A stretch of DNA of 64,000 bases from NCBI RefSeq assembly GCF_025996515.1, contig NZ_BLRH01000009.1:1-64000 (forward strand), written 5' to 3'. The notes beneath the pieces are model-generated. The model ran no database searches and was not told the DNA's origin. It was given only the letters and a program-made list of their open reading frames with translations. Every line of letters begins with the position of its first letter. Position 1 is the stretch's first letter. Of the stretch, positions 1-16,315 are shown piece after piece. A program made the position numbers and the translations under genes. The stretch is from Rhizohabitans arisaemae. Its GTDB lineage: Bacteria > Actinomycetota > Actinomycetes > Streptosporangiales > Streptosporangiaceae.

Positions 1-19
1 GAGTTCTCAAGGAACGCAC
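1..19 (-). promoter_or_regulatory. rRNA operon leader motif (antitermination/processing box)
   Basis: Read on the minus strand this is GTGCGTTCCTTGAGAACTC. It matches the TTCCTTGAGAACTC element that precedes 16S rRNA in many actinomycete rRNA leaders. The 16S gene itself would lie just left of the window and is not visible. The call rests on this motif plus the promoters upstream of it. Confidence 0.6.
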
Positions 20-84
20 GCACACCGCTCGGTCTCCACCGGAGTCTCGACCGCCCGGAGCGTCTTCCGTTCTGTTGTGACTTA

Positions 85-316
85 ATTCTACATTTTCCCG
101 ATCCGGTGTCAAATTCACCCGGTTGAGAATCTGTGGGAATTTCGCCCGCCCCTTTCGAGGGCGACCCCTTTAAATTAGCGCCCTTTTTAGCCGCTGTCGA
201 ATCAACGACACGAAGCTGTGGGAGCCGGTTCTCGGGGTTGCCATCATGAGGGTACGCGACGAGGCGCCACCCTCCAGGGCGAACTGAACAATAAACGCCG
301 TCCGATCGAGCGTCAA
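85..316 (-). promoter_or_regulatory. Three tandem rRNA-type promoters
   Basis: Three sigma-70-like promoters point left. The distal one has -35 TTGACG (311-316) and -10 TATTGT (288-293) with a 17-nt spacer. The middle one has TCGACA (195-200) and TAATTT (172-177), also 17 nt. The proximal one has a consensus TTGACA (107-112) and TAGAAT (85-90) with 16 nt. Multiple tandem promoters are typical of actinomycete rRNA operons, and the leader motif at 1-19 supports this. The middle promoter is the weakest match. Confidence 0.65.
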
Positions 317-343
317 ATCATGCTCGCCGACAAAACCGCAGGT

Positions 344-369
344 GGGAGCGGGATGGCCATCCCGCTCCC
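344..369 (-). terminator. Perfect hairpin downstream of tyrS
   Basis: A perfect 26-nt palindrome (13 bp each side, GGGAGCGGGATGG and its complement) begins 78 nt past the tyrS stop. It would end tyrS transcription before the rRNA promoters. There is only a short T-run (TTTT) about 10 nt further on, so it may act without a classical U-tract. Confidence 0.6.
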
Positions 370-446
370 CTGCTTCGCTACCAAAACGTTACTGTTTACC
401 CGGCTTCTGTTGACCTTAAACCAAAGCCGAAACCCCGATTCAGGGC

Positions 447-1706
447 TCAGACCTCCACGCCGCCGACGGCCCGCTTGCCCCGGCGCAGCACGAGGAAGCG
501 GCCGTGCAGCAGATCGTCGCGGGTGGGCACGTACGCCTCGTCCGTCACCTTGACGTTGTTGAGGTACGCCCCGCCCTCCTTGATCGCTCGACGGGCGGCG
601 GACTTGCTCTCCACCAGGCCGCTCTCGGCGAACAGGTCGACCAACGGGGGCAACTCCCCGGCGACGACCGCCTTCGGCACCTCCGCGAGCGCCGAACCCA
701 GCGTCCGCTCGTCGAGCTCCTCCAAGGCTCCCTGGCCGAAGAGCGCCCGCGAGGCCGCGACCACCCGGGCGAGTTCGTCGGCCCCGTGCAGCAGCACGGT
801 GAACTCCTCGGCCAGGGCCCGCTGGGCCACTCGCGCCGCCGGCCGTTCGACCGTCGACTTCTCCAGCTCGGCGATCTCGCCCCGCGACCGGAAGCTGAAG
901 ATCTTGAGGAACTTCACCACGTCCCGGTCGTCGGAGTTGAGCCAGAACTGGTAGAACGCGTACGGCGACGTCATTGAAGGGTCGAGCCAGACGGCTCCCC
1001 CGGCGGTCTTGCCGAACTTCGTCCCGTCCGCCTTGGTGATCAGCGGCACGGTCAGCGCGTGGGTGTGCGCCCCGGTCACCCGGCGGATCAGGTCCACCCC
1101 GGCGGTGATGTTGCCCCACTGGTCGCTGCCGCCCAGCTGAAGCCGGCACCCGTGCCTGCGGTACAGCTCCAGGTAGTCGTTGGCCTGCAGGATCTGGTAG
1201 CTGAACTCGGTGTAGCTGAGGCCTTCACCGCCCAGCCGGGCGGAGACCGACTCCCTGGCGAGCATGCGGTTGACCGGGAAGTGCTTGCCCACGTCGCGGA
1301 GGAAGTCGATGGCGGACATTCCCGCGGTCCAGTCCAGGTTGCTGACCAGGAGCCCCCGCTCGCCGGAGGTCAGGTCGAGGAACTTCTCCACCTGGACGCG
1401 GATCCGGGCCACCCACTCGGCGACGATCTCGGCCGAGTTGAGCGACCGTTCCTCACTCTTGCCGCTGGGGTCGCCGATGAGCCCGGTGGCCCCGCCGACC
1501 AGGCCGATCGCCCGGTGGCCGGCCCGCTGGAGCCGGGTGAGGGTGAGCAGCGGCACGAGGTTCCCGACGTGGAGCGACGGCGCGGTCGGGTCGAATCCGC
1601 AATAGACCGTTATCGGGCCCTCGGCCAGCTCTTTGCGCAGTGCGCCGGCATCGGTGGATTGCGCGATCAGGCCGCGCCATTCGAGCTCGTCGAGGATATC
1701 GATCAC
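447..1706 (-). CDS. tyrS: Tyrosine--tRNA ligase
   Basis: Class I aminoacyl-tRNA synthetase of 419 residues that charges tRNA-Tyr with tyrosine in the cytoplasm. The HIGH-type signature is HVGN (residues 46-49), the KMSKS-type loop is KFGKT (230-234), and the tyrosine/tRNA-site segment GGSDQWGN lies at about 192-199. A C-terminal S4-like RNA-binding domain spans roughly 350-419. The length is normal for bacterial TyrRS. The gene is separated from the upstream glycosylase gene by 36 nt and ends just before a hairpin and the rRNA promoter region. No T-box leader is visible. Identification is secure. Confidence 0.96.
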   Translation of the reverse strand: MIDILDELEWRGLIAQSTDAGALRKELAEGPITVYCGFDPTAPSLHVGNLVPLLTLTRLQRAGHRAIGLVGGATGLIGDPSGKSEERSLNSAEIVAEWVARIRVQVEKFLDLTSGERGLLVSNLDWTAGMSAIDFLRDVGKHFPVNRMLARESVSARLGGEGLSYTEFSYQILQANDYLELYRRHGCRLQLGGSDQWGNITAGVDLIRRVTGAHTHALTVPLITKADGTKFGKTAGGAVWLDPSMTSPYAFYQFWLNSDDRDVVKFLKIFSFRSRGEIAELEKSTVERPAARVAQRALAEEFTVLLHGADELARVVAASRALFGQGALEELDERTLGSALAEVPKAVVAGELPPLVDLFAESGLVESKSAARRAIKEGGAYLNNVKVTDEAYVPTRDDLLHGRFLVLRRGKRAVGGVEV

Positions 1707-1742
1707 AGCGGTTGCTCTCCGTCGGTCCGATTGGGTTGCCGA

Positions 1743-2420
1743 TCACAGCCTGCCCGATGTCCCACGCTGTTCGCCACTCGGCTTTCTGGCCCGGGGCTGA
1801 TGCGCACGGTACGGCGAAACGGTGGGCTCGCCGTCGATCCAGAAGCGCCAGGGTGTGTCGGCTCCGGCGGCCACCCCGGTCCGCGGGCCGTACCGAATCA
1901 TGTCCGGTACGGGCGGTTCGCCGGCGACCACCCGGATCACGCTCTCCGGCGCACAGCAGTCGAGTCCGTTGTGCTCCATGGCCAGGCCGAACGAGACGGC
2001 GAGCCGGGCGGGGCCGCGGGCGAGATCCCGGTCGGCGATCATCCGCCCGGCTCCGGCGCTGCGCCGGGTCCGCGCGTGGTCGGCTCCGTGGATCAGCTGT
2101 GCGGCCCGGAGCAGCACCCCGGACCCCTGCCCCTCCGGCAGGCAGACCAGGTTGGCGCAGAAGTGCATGCCATAGGTGAAGTACACGTACAGATGCCCGG
2201 GAGGCCCGAACATGACCGCGTTGCGACGGGTGGGCCCGCGGTAGGTGTGGGAGGCGGGATCCTCGCCGGGAAGGCCGTACGCCTCGGTCTCGGTGATCCG
2301 GGCGATCACCGGGCCGTGGACGAGCAGGTGCCCGAGGAGGGCGGGGGCGACCTCGTGCGCGGGCCGCTCGAAGAACTCCCGCGCGAGGCCGTCCCGCCCG
2401 GCTAGTTCCCGCTGGCCCAC
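1743..2420 (-). CDS. 3-methyladenine DNA glycosylase (AAG/Mpg family)
   Basis: Predicted 225-residue base-excision repair enzyme that removes alkylated purines from DNA. The family core is clear: ITETEAY (about residues 42-48), DPASHTYRGPTRRNAVMFG (about 54-72) and the following HLYVYFTYGMHFCANLVC strand, which carry the residues lining the damaged-base pocket in the AAG fold. The GTG start chosen here overlaps the end of argH by 19 nt, which suggests co-transcription with argH. The last ~25 residues are basic and low in complexity, so the C-terminus is probably disordered. Confidence 0.88.
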   Translation of the reverse strand: MGQRELAGRDGLAREFFERPAHEVAPALLGHLLVHGPVIARITETEAYGLPGEDPASHTYRGPTRRNAVMFGPPGHLYVYFTYGMHFCANLVCLPEGQGSGVLLRAAQLIHGADHARTRRSAGAGRMIADRDLARGPARLAVSFGLAMEHNGLDCCAPESVIRVVAGEPPVPDMIRYGPRTGVAAGADTPWRFWIDGEPTVSPYRAHQPRARKPSGEQRGTSGRL

Positions 2421-3799
2421 TCGGCGTACCCGTCGACCGCGACCCGGAGCGACACGAGCTGCTCCCGCACCCGGTCGGGCGCGGTCCCGCCGTACGCCTT
2501 CCTGGCGGCGATGGCGCCGGGGACACTGAGCACCTCACGGGAGTCGGGGGTGAAGTGCGGCGAGACCTTGATCAGCTCCTCGTCGGTGAGGTCCTCGAAG
2601 TCCTTGTCGTTCACCTGGCACCAGACGACCAGGTGCCCGACCGCCTCGTGCGCCTCCCGGAACGGCACGCCCTTACGGACGAGAAGCTCGGCGAGGTCGG
2701 TGGCGAGCGCAAACCCGTCGGGAGCGGACGCCTCGACCTTGGAGACGTTGACCCGCATCGTGGACACGAGTCCGGCCACCGCGGGGAGCACGAGGAGGAG
2801 GGTGTCCACCGAGTCGAAGACCGGTTCCTTGTCCTCCTGCAGGTCCCGGTTGTAGGTGAGCGCGAGACCCTTGAGCGTGGTGAGCAGCGACATGAGGTTG
2901 CCGACGAGCCGCCCGCTCTTACCCCTGGCCAGCTCGGCGACGTCGGGATTCTTCTTCTGCGGCATGATCGACGAGCCGGTGGAGTAGGCGTCGTCCATCT
3001 CGATCCAGCGGAACTCCTGCGACGCCCAGAGCACGATCTCCTCACCGAGCCGGGAGAGGTGCACCCCGGTCAGCGCGGCGGCGAACAGGAACTCGGCGGC
3101 GAAGTCCCGGTCGGAGACGGCGTCCATCGAGTTGGGCGACGCCGCGTCGAACCCGAGTTCGGCCGCCACGGCGCGCGGGTCCAGCGGGAGGGAGGAGCCG
3201 GCGAGCGCCCCGGAGCCGAGGGGGCAGACGGCGGCGCGTCTGTCCCAGTCCTTGAAGCGCTCGATGTCCCGGCTGATCGAGTGGACGTGGACGAGCAGCT
3301 GGTGACCGAGGGAGACCGGCTGGGCGTGCTGCAGATGGGTCATCCCGGGCGCGACCGTGTCGACGTGCCGCTCGGCCTGGCTCATCAGCGCGGTCTGCAG
3401 GTCCACGAGCCGGGAGACGATCGTGCGGACGTGGTCGCGCAGGTAGAGCCGGAAGTCGGTGGCCACCTGGTCGTTGCGGCTGCGGCCCGCGCGGAGTTTG
3501 CCGCCGAGTGTGCCGAGCCGCTCCAGCAGGCCGCGTTCGAGCGCCGTGTGCACGTCCTCGTCGGCCACCGTGGGACGGAACCGCCCCGCCTTGCACGCCT
3601 CCTCCAGGTCGTCGAGCGCCCCGATCATCCGGCCCAGCTCGTCGTCGGTGAGCAGCCCGGCCCGGTGGAGTACCCGGGCGTGGGCGCGGGAGGCCATCAG
3701 GTCGTACGGGGCGAGCCGCCAGTCGAACTGCACGCTGACCGAGAGCCGGGTGAGCGCGTCGGCGGGTCCGCCCTCGAATCGGCCACCCCACAGGCGCAT
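2402..3799 (-). CDS. argH: Argininosuccinate lyase
   Basis: Last step of arginine synthesis: cleaves argininosuccinate to arginine and fumarate; cytoplasmic homotetramer of the fumarase/aspartase superfamily. The superfamily signature GSSIMPQKKNP is present and the N-terminus MRLWGGRFEGG is typical. The open frame continues upstream, but the ATG at 3799 has GGGAGG just before it and gives 465 residues, the normal length. It lies 327 nt downstream of argR. argG, which often sits between argR and argH in actinobacteria, is not in the window. Confidence 0.95.
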   Translation of the reverse strand: MRLWGGRFEGGPADALTRLSVSVQFDWRLAPYDLMASRAHARVLHRAGLLTDDELGRMIGALDDLEEACKAGRFRPTVADEDVHTALERGLLERLGTLGGKLRAGRSRNDQVATDFRLYLRDHVRTIVSRLVDLQTALMSQAERHVDTVAPGMTHLQHAQPVSLGHQLLVHVHSISRDIERFKDWDRRAAVCPLGSGALAGSSLPLDPRAVAAELGFDAASPNSMDAVSDRDFAAEFLFAAALTGVHLSRLGEEIVLWASQEFRWIEMDDAYSTGSSIMPQKKNPDVAELARGKSGRLVGNLMSLLTTLKGLALTYNRDLQEDKEPVFDSVDTLLLVLPAVAGLVSTMRVNVSKVEASAPDGFALATDLAELLVRKGVPFREAHEAVGHLVVWCQVNDKDFEDLTDEELIKVSPHFTPDSREVLSVPGAIAARKAYGGTAPDRVREQLVSLRVAVDGYAEWASGN

Positions 3800-4126
3800 C
3801 GGGCCTCCCGGCCGTTCCTGGTCTCGCTCCACCGTTTTCTCCTCCCCGTGCGTGCTCAGGGCACGCGTGTTCGTCTGGCTCGCCTGTCCGGCCTTCATCG
3901 CCTGAGGTGTCGCACTCACCGTGCAGCATGACAGCATGCGGGAGCCGATGTCGTCGCCGGGTTCGTGCTGCGACCGCCTCGCCGATGCGACCAAGTCGTG
4001 GATGTGCACACCGTATCGATGAGTCCGTGGTCGACGCCAACGCGCCGACCCGAGTCTCACCCCGGCCGGATCCCCATTACAAGATCACAAGTCCGATCGG
4101 ACGCGGTCCCACCCTGCCCCGACCGC
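3800..4126. other. Intergenic region argR-argH
   Basis: 327 nt without a credible gene. This is where argG is found in some actinobacterial arginine clusters. No remnant of argG, no tRNA and no clear ARG box were seen. It probably holds the argH promoter. Confidence 0.5.
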
Positions 4127-7698
<3,572 letters not shown>

Positions 7699-7702
<4 letters not shown>

Positions 7703-8853
7703 GAGGAGTACGCCGAGTTCTCGTGGACGTACTCGGCCGTCAGATCCGTGGTGTGGATGGTGGCCGCGTGCGGTCCGGCGGAGAGGTCGACGGTGATCGT
7801 GACGTCCCTGGGCCGGAGGTCGACCTTGGACCGGTCGTCGCCCACCGAGCCACCGCGGCAGATCCACACCCCGTTGATCGCCACATTGACCCGTTCGGGC
7901 TCGAAGACGGCATCGGTGGTGCCGACGGCCGACAGCACCCGGCCCCAGTTGGGGTCCTCGCCGTGGATCGCGCACTTGAGCAGGTTGGACCGGGCGATCG
8001 CCCGGCCGACGGCGACCGCGTCGTCCTCGCCCGCCGCGCCGACCACCTCGATGGCGATCGCCTTCGTCGCGCCCTCCGCGTCCACCAGCAGCTGGCGGGC
8101 GAGGTCCGCGCACACCCCCCGGACGAGGTCGGCGAACTCGGCGGGGTCGGGGGCGACCCCGCTCGCACCGCTCGCCAGCAGCAGCACCGTGTCGTTGGTC
8201 GACATGCAGCCATCGGTGTCCAGGCGGTCGAAGGTGACCTTCGTCGCGGCCCGGAGCACCTCGTCGAGCCGGTCGGCGGGCACGTCGGCGTCCGTCGTGA
8301 TCACGCACAGCATGGTGGCCATTCCGGGGGCGAGCATGCCCGCGCCCTTGGCCATGCCGCCCACCATGTAGCCGCCGGCCCCCCGCCTGAAGGCGATCTT
8401 GGAGACCGTGTCGGTGGTCCGGATCGCGTCCGCGGCGGCCAGCCCGCCGTCCCGGGACAGCCCCGCGGCGGCCGTCTCCACCCCGGCCAGCAGGGCGTCC
8501 ATCGGCAGCCGCTCACCGATCAGCCCGGTGGAGCACACCGCGATCTCCCCCGCCGAGTCGCCGAGCACCCCGGCCGCCTTCTCCGCGGTGGCGTGCGTGT
8601 CCTGGAACCCGGCCGGGCCCGTACAGGCGTTCGCGCCACCGGAGTTGAGCACGACCGCGCGGAGTCGCCCGCCCCGCAGCACCTGCTGCGACCAGAGCAC
8701 GGGCGCCGCCTTCACCCGGTTGACGGTGAAGACGCCCGCCGCGGCCCTGGACGGGCCGTCGTTCACCACGAGCGCCAGGTCACGGCCGTCGCCGGACTTG
8801 ATGCCCGCGCTGATGCCCGCGGCGCGGAACCCGAGAGGTGCGGTGACGCTCAT
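7699..8853 (-). CDS. argJ: Bifunctional glutamate N-acetyltransferase / ornithine acetyltransferase
   Basis: Recycles the acetyl group from acetylornithine to glutamate, so the pathway runs as a cycle; some family members also use acetyl-CoA. The precursor of 384 residues is expected to self-cleave before the threonine in [10 protein letters not shown], splitting it into alpha and beta chains. The ATG at 8853 is preceded by AGGAGG and gives a standard N-terminus ([13 protein letters not shown]). It is the second gene of the operon, 43 nt downstream of argC and overlapping argB. Confidence 0.95.
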
Positions 8854-8896
8854 GAAGCCTCCTGGCCTATGGCATTCTCCTTGCCGGTCCGTCCGT

Positions 8897-9928
<1,032 letters not shown>

Positions 9929-9942
9929 TCACTCCTCATCTT

Positions 9943-9981
9943 GATGCAATGATTATGCATCAAGCTGCATGAAGATGCAAG
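9943..9981 (-). promoter_or_regulatory. Two ARG boxes upstream of argC
   Basis: Two pseudo-palindromes of the ArgR type, TGCATAATCATTGCA (9945-9959) and TGCATCTTCATGCA (9966-9979) read on the minus strand, have centres about 20 bp apart, or two helical turns. That matches the paired ARG boxes to which ArgR hexamers bind. The nearer box begins 20 nt before the argC start codon, so bound repressor would block transcription of argCJBDFR. ArgR is encoded by the last gene of the same operon. Confidence 0.75.
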
Positions 9982-10120
9982 GGAGGGAAGCCAAGAGTGC
10001 CCTGCCAGAGAGGCATGAATGGCAGGACCACAGCCGGTAGGCTCGAAGCTCCCTTACAGAATCCCCAGGTCGGGTCGTCAGTACGACTGGATCCTAAGGT
10101 TGTGCGCGCTACGTCCGCAC

Positions 10121-10197
10121 TTCTCGCGCCGCGTACTCTGCGGCGCGAGAATGCGCGCGGCGGTTCGCGCCGGGCGCCCTTTGTCCGGCGCGAACCG
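10121..10197. terminator. Two consecutive strong hairpins
   Basis: Two perfect stem-loops sit side by side between the tetR gene and argC. Stem one is TTCTCGCGCCGC (10121-10132) with its complement at 10140-10151. Stem two is CGGTTCGCGCCGG (10161-10173) with its complement at 10185-10197. Neither has a clear T-run. They most likely terminate the SPW-tetR transcript before it reaches argC. The rest of the 382-nt gap holds only the argC control region. Confidence 0.5.
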
Positions 10198-10307
10198 ACC
10201 GCGGTCAATGTCAGGAAACACTGTTCTTGTAAGCGTGATCGCGCCTAACGGGGTACCGCACGTCCGTTGTCGTCACGCTTGGCCCATGCCTCGAGGGAAG
10301 CCCCTTC

Positions 10308-10910
10308 TCAGCTGCCCAGGGCCAGGGCGATGAAGTGGGCCACGGCGTCCAGGTCCACGCGCTGGCCCGTCAGCTGGTGGAGGTTCTCCTGGTACATCAG
10401 GACGGCGGCGAACGTGGCGGCGGCGACCTCCAGCCGGGCCATGTCGCCGGCGGCGCCGGGGGCGGCGAGCTTCAAGGCGCCGAGCGCGCGCCGGACCACC
10501 TCGCTGTTGAGCCTGCCGAGCACGTCCCGGACCGAGCGGTGGGTGTCGACCTCGCGGAAGAGGATCCGGCGCATGGCGGGCGAGGCGCGAAGCGGAAAAC
10601 GCCGCGCCAGCCGTACCAGCGTCCCCGCCGGATCCCCCGGCAGGGCGTCGGACTCGGACTCGGGGAGCTCCACGACGAGGGCCCGCTCGTCGACGAGCGC
10701 CACGAGCACATCGATCTTGCGGGGAAAGTAGTGGAAGACCAACCCCTTCGGCACTCCGGCCGAGCCCGCGATCCTCGCGGTCGGGGTGGCCTCGTAACCG
10801 GTCTCCGCGAACAGCTCCTCGGCGGCGTCGAGAATCCTGGTCCGTGAATCGGGGTCGGCCGCCCGGTCCCCGGCCGAGCGGCGACGACCCCACCGGGATA
10901 CCCGGCTCAC
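10308..10910 (-). CDS. TetR/AcrR family transcriptional regulator
   Basis: A 200-residue regulator with an N-terminal TetR helix-turn-helix: RTRILDAAEELFAETGYEA followed by TARIAGSAGVPKG and LVFHYFPRKIDVL, the usual helix-turn-helix and tyrosine-containing fourth helix. The C-terminal ligand domain has no recognisable specificity. The GTG at 10910 is preferred because it overlaps the stop codon of the SPW-repeat gene (GTGA), making a coupled pair. A perfect palindrome in front of that pair is the probable operator, implying autorepression together with the membrane protein gene. Confidence 0.85.
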   Translation of the reverse strand: MSRVSRWGRRRSAGDRAADPDSRTRILDAAEELFAETGYEATPTARIAGSAGVPKGLVFHYFPRKIDVLVALVDERALVVELPESESDALPGDPAGTLVRLARRFPLRASPAMRRILFREVDTHRSVRDVLGRLNSEVVRRALGALKLAAPGAAGDMARLEVAAATFAAVLMYQENLHQLTGQRVDLDAVAHFIALALGS

Positions 10911-11248
10911 GCGTTCGCGGGCGTGCTCCGCGTCTGAAGGACTGCCCACAGGCCGACGATAGCGGCTACGCCGCCCGCGATCCATGCCGTCCACGCGGCG
11001 GACGCGCTTGAGGTGAACTCAAACGCCCACGGGGAGAGGAAGATGAGTACGGCGAAGGCGGTGGACGCCCAGGACGCGGCGCCCGCGGCGCCGAGGAGGC
11101 CGTAGAGCCCGGAGACCGCGAGCAGGGCCCCGAGGACGATCAGGGGCTGCTTGACTCCGGCGGCCCCGGAGGCCCAGATCAGGGGTGCGAGAAGCGTGGC
11201 GAGACCCGCGACGGTGGCGACAAGATCCTGTAGGCCGAACTTGCCCAT
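10907..11248 (-). CDS. SPW-repeat membrane protein
   Basis: Small integral membrane protein (113 residues) with about four hydrophobic helices. The SPW tripeptide within FLSPWAFEF marks the SPW repeat family; only one clear repeat core is seen, the corresponding position in the first half being LIWASGAAG. The ATG at 11248 is preceded by AAGGTGAGC. The family's function is unknown. It is co-transcribed with the overlapping tetR gene, so its expression probably responds to the ligand of that regulator. Confidence 0.75.
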   Translation of the reverse strand: MGKFGLQDLVATVAGLATLLAPLIWASGAAGVKQPLIVLGALLAVSGLYGLLGAAGAASWASTAFAVLIFLSPWAFEFTSSASAAWTAWIAGGVAAIVGLWAVLQTRSTPANA

Positions 11249-11288
11249 GTGCTCACCTTTCCAACTAGGTATGCCCGGATGGTGAACC

Positions 11289-11310
11289 TGATTGACCGCC
11301 CGGTCAATCA
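11289..11310. promoter_or_regulatory. TetR operator palindrome
   Basis: A perfect 22-nt inverted repeat with core TTGACCG-CC-CGGTCAA lies 40 nt upstream of the SPW-repeat start codon. Size, symmetry and position fit a TetR-family operator controlling the SPW-tetR pair. Binding by the adjacent regulator is an inference. Confidence 0.65.
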
Positions 11311-11353
11311 CCGCTAAGGCAAGAGGAACCTGTCCTTCCCCTGGTCAGGCATG

Positions 11354-11393
11354 GGGGAGCCCCCGAAGCCGACACGGGCTCCGGGGGCTCCCC
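11354..11393 (-). terminator. Hairpin downstream of pheT
   Basis: A 12-bp perfect stem (GGGGAGCCCCCG at 11354-11365, complement at 11382-11393) begins 15 nt past the pheT stop. No T-run follows. It is the probable end of the pheST transcript. Confidence 0.55.
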
Positions 11394-11408
11394 AGGTCAC
11401 TGCGGCGG

Positions 11409-13873
11409 TCAGGCGCCGCGCAGGCGGGCTCCGGTGAGCTCGGCGGCGCGGGCGATCGCCCCGTCGCGGGCCGCCGTGATCTCCTCCGCGGTCAGCGTCC
11501 GGTCCAGGGCGCGGAACCGCACCGTGTAGGCGAGGGACTTGTTCCCCTCCCCCACCTGCTCACCCGTGTAGACGTCGAACAGCCGGACCGACTCCAGCAG
11601 CTCACCCGCCCCTTCGGCGAGCGCGGCCGCCACCGCGGCGACCGGGGTCTCCGCAGGCACCACCAGCGCCACGTCCTGGATCGCCACCGGGTACGGGGAG
11701 ACCCGGGGCGCCTGGGCGACGCCCTCGGCCCGCGCCCCCAGACGCTCCGGCTCCAGCTCCATCGCGCAGGTGCGCGGCGGCAGCCCGTACGCCTCGACGA
11801 CCCGGGGGTGCAGCTCACCCGCGTGCCCCACCAGAACGTCGCCCCGGTAGAGGGCTGCGCAGCGTCCCGGGTGCCAGGGCGCGTGCTCGTCGGCGCGGAC
11901 CTCCAGCTCGACGCCCGCCTCCCGCGCCACGATCCGGGCCGCCTCGACCGCGTCGCTCCACGAGACCTGACGCCCCGAACCCCACCAGCCGGACCGCTCG
12001 GCCTCGCCGCAGAGCACGACGGCCACCCGGAACGGCTGATCGGGGAGGGCCGCGTCCACGGAGGCGACCTCCTCGGGGGTGGGCCCGCGGTCCACGGAGA
12101 GGATCGGCGCCCGCTCCGGGGCACCGGGACGCGGACGGTAGACGAGACCCGTCTCGAACAGCGCCACATCGTGGAAGCCACGCCCCACATTGCGGACGAG
12201 CGTCTTCAACAGGCCCGGAAGCAGCGACGTCCGCAGGAACGGCTCGTCCTCACTCAGCGGGTTGAGCAGCCGTACGGCGACCCGGCGCGGGTCGTCCGCC
12301 GGAAGCTGAAGGGCGTCCAGATCCCGTTCGCCGACGAACGGGTAGGCGAGCACCTCGGAGTAGCCCGCGCCGGCCAGCGCCCGGCCGATCCGCCGGCGCA
12401 GCCGCTGGGGCTCGGTGAGCCCCGCGCCCGCCGGGGCGTGCGGCAGCACCGAGGGAATCCGGTCGTACCCCTCCAGCCGGATGACCTCCTCGGCGAGGTC
12501 GTTCGGGTCGGTCAGGTCGGGCCGCCAGGTCGGCGGGGTCACGGTGAGCACGTCCTCCCCGCTCACCGCGCAGCCGACGTCCGCCAGCCGCCGGACCACG
12601 GTCTCCCGCCCGTAAGCCACCCCCGCCACCCGGTCCGGGTGGTCGGCGGGCATCGTGATCACGGTGGGCGGGGCCGAAGCCGAAACGTCGGTCACGCCGG
12701 GCACGACCACGGCGTCGCCGAGCTCGGCCAGCAGCCGAACCGCCCGCCAGGAGGCGATCGGCGGCAGCTCCCGGTCCACCCCGCGCTCGAACCGCCGGGA
12801 GGCCTCGCTGACCAGACCGTGCCGCCGCGACATCCGGGCCACCGCCGTCGCGGAGAAGTGCGCGGCCTCGATCACCAGCTCGGTGGAGACGTCGGAGATC
12901 TCGGTGTCGACGCCGCCCATCGTCGCGGCCAGGGAGATCGGGCCCGACTCGTCGGTGATCAGGATGTCGCCCTCGTCGAGCACCCGGACCACGTGGTCGA
13001 TGGTCTCCAGCTTCTCCCCGGTGCGCGCCCGCCGTACCGTGATCGGCCCGCTGAGCCGGGACCAGTCGAAGGCGTGCAGCGGCTGACCCAGCTCGATCAT
13101 CACGTAGTTGGTCACGTCGACGGCGAGGGAGACCGGCCTTACCCCGGCCCGGGTGAGCCTGACCTGCATCCACATGGGGGTCGGGCGTTTGGGGTCGAAG
13201 CCGTCGACCCGGCGGAGGACGAACCGGTCGCACCCCGTCGGATCGGCGATGGAAGCCGGGTAGGACTCCTCGGCCGTCGCCGGGATCTCGACGTCCGCCG
13301 GGTCACGCCAGGGCACCCCGTACGACGTGGCCAGCTCGCGGGCGACACCCCGGACGGACAGCGCGTAGCCCCGGTCCGGGGTGACCTCCAGCTCCAGGAC
13401 GTCGTCCCGGAGGCCGAGCAGCTCCACCACGTCGGCGCCGATCGGCGTGTCCGCGGGCAGGATCAGAATGCCCGAGTGGTCCTCGCCGATCCCCAGCTCA
13501 CGCGCCGAGCAGATCATTCCGTCGGAGATCCGGCCGTAGGTCTTGCGCGACCCCACCGCGAACCCGCCGGGCAGCGTCGCGCCGGGGAGTGCGACCGGGA
13601 CCACGTCGCCGGGGACGAAGTTGGTCGCCCCGCAGATGACCCAGCGGGGCTCGGCCTCGCCGACCTCCACCGAGCAGTACCGGATCGGCTTCTTGAACTC
13701 GCTGAGCTCCTCCACCGTGAGCACCCGGCCGACCACGACGTTCGTGATGTCGTACCCGAAGGACTCGATCGACTCCAGCTTCAGCCCGGCGGCGGTCAGC
13801 CGCTCGGCGACCTCGTGCGCCGCGGCGGCGGGAAGGTCGACGTACTCACGCACCCAGGAGAGGGGGACCTTCA

Positions 13874-13874
<1 letters not shown>
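11409..13874 (-). CDS. pheT: Phenylalanine--tRNA ligase beta subunit
   Basis: Beta chain (821 residues) of the alpha2-beta2 synthetase that charges tRNA-Phe. It carries the N-terminal segment [15 protein letters not shown], a tRNA-binding EMAP-like domain (about 40-150), the B3/B4 editing region in the middle, B5, a core catalytic-like fold, and the C-terminal anticodon-binding domain ending near [17 protein letters not shown]. Its start codon overlaps the pheS stop by one base (TGATG), so the two subunits are made together. Confidence 0.96.
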
Positions 13875-16265
<2,391 letters not shown>

Positions 16266-16315
16266 TAGCGGTTACCGGGGAGCGGCGGCAGCCTCGGAGG
16301 CGCGGGGGACCGGCC

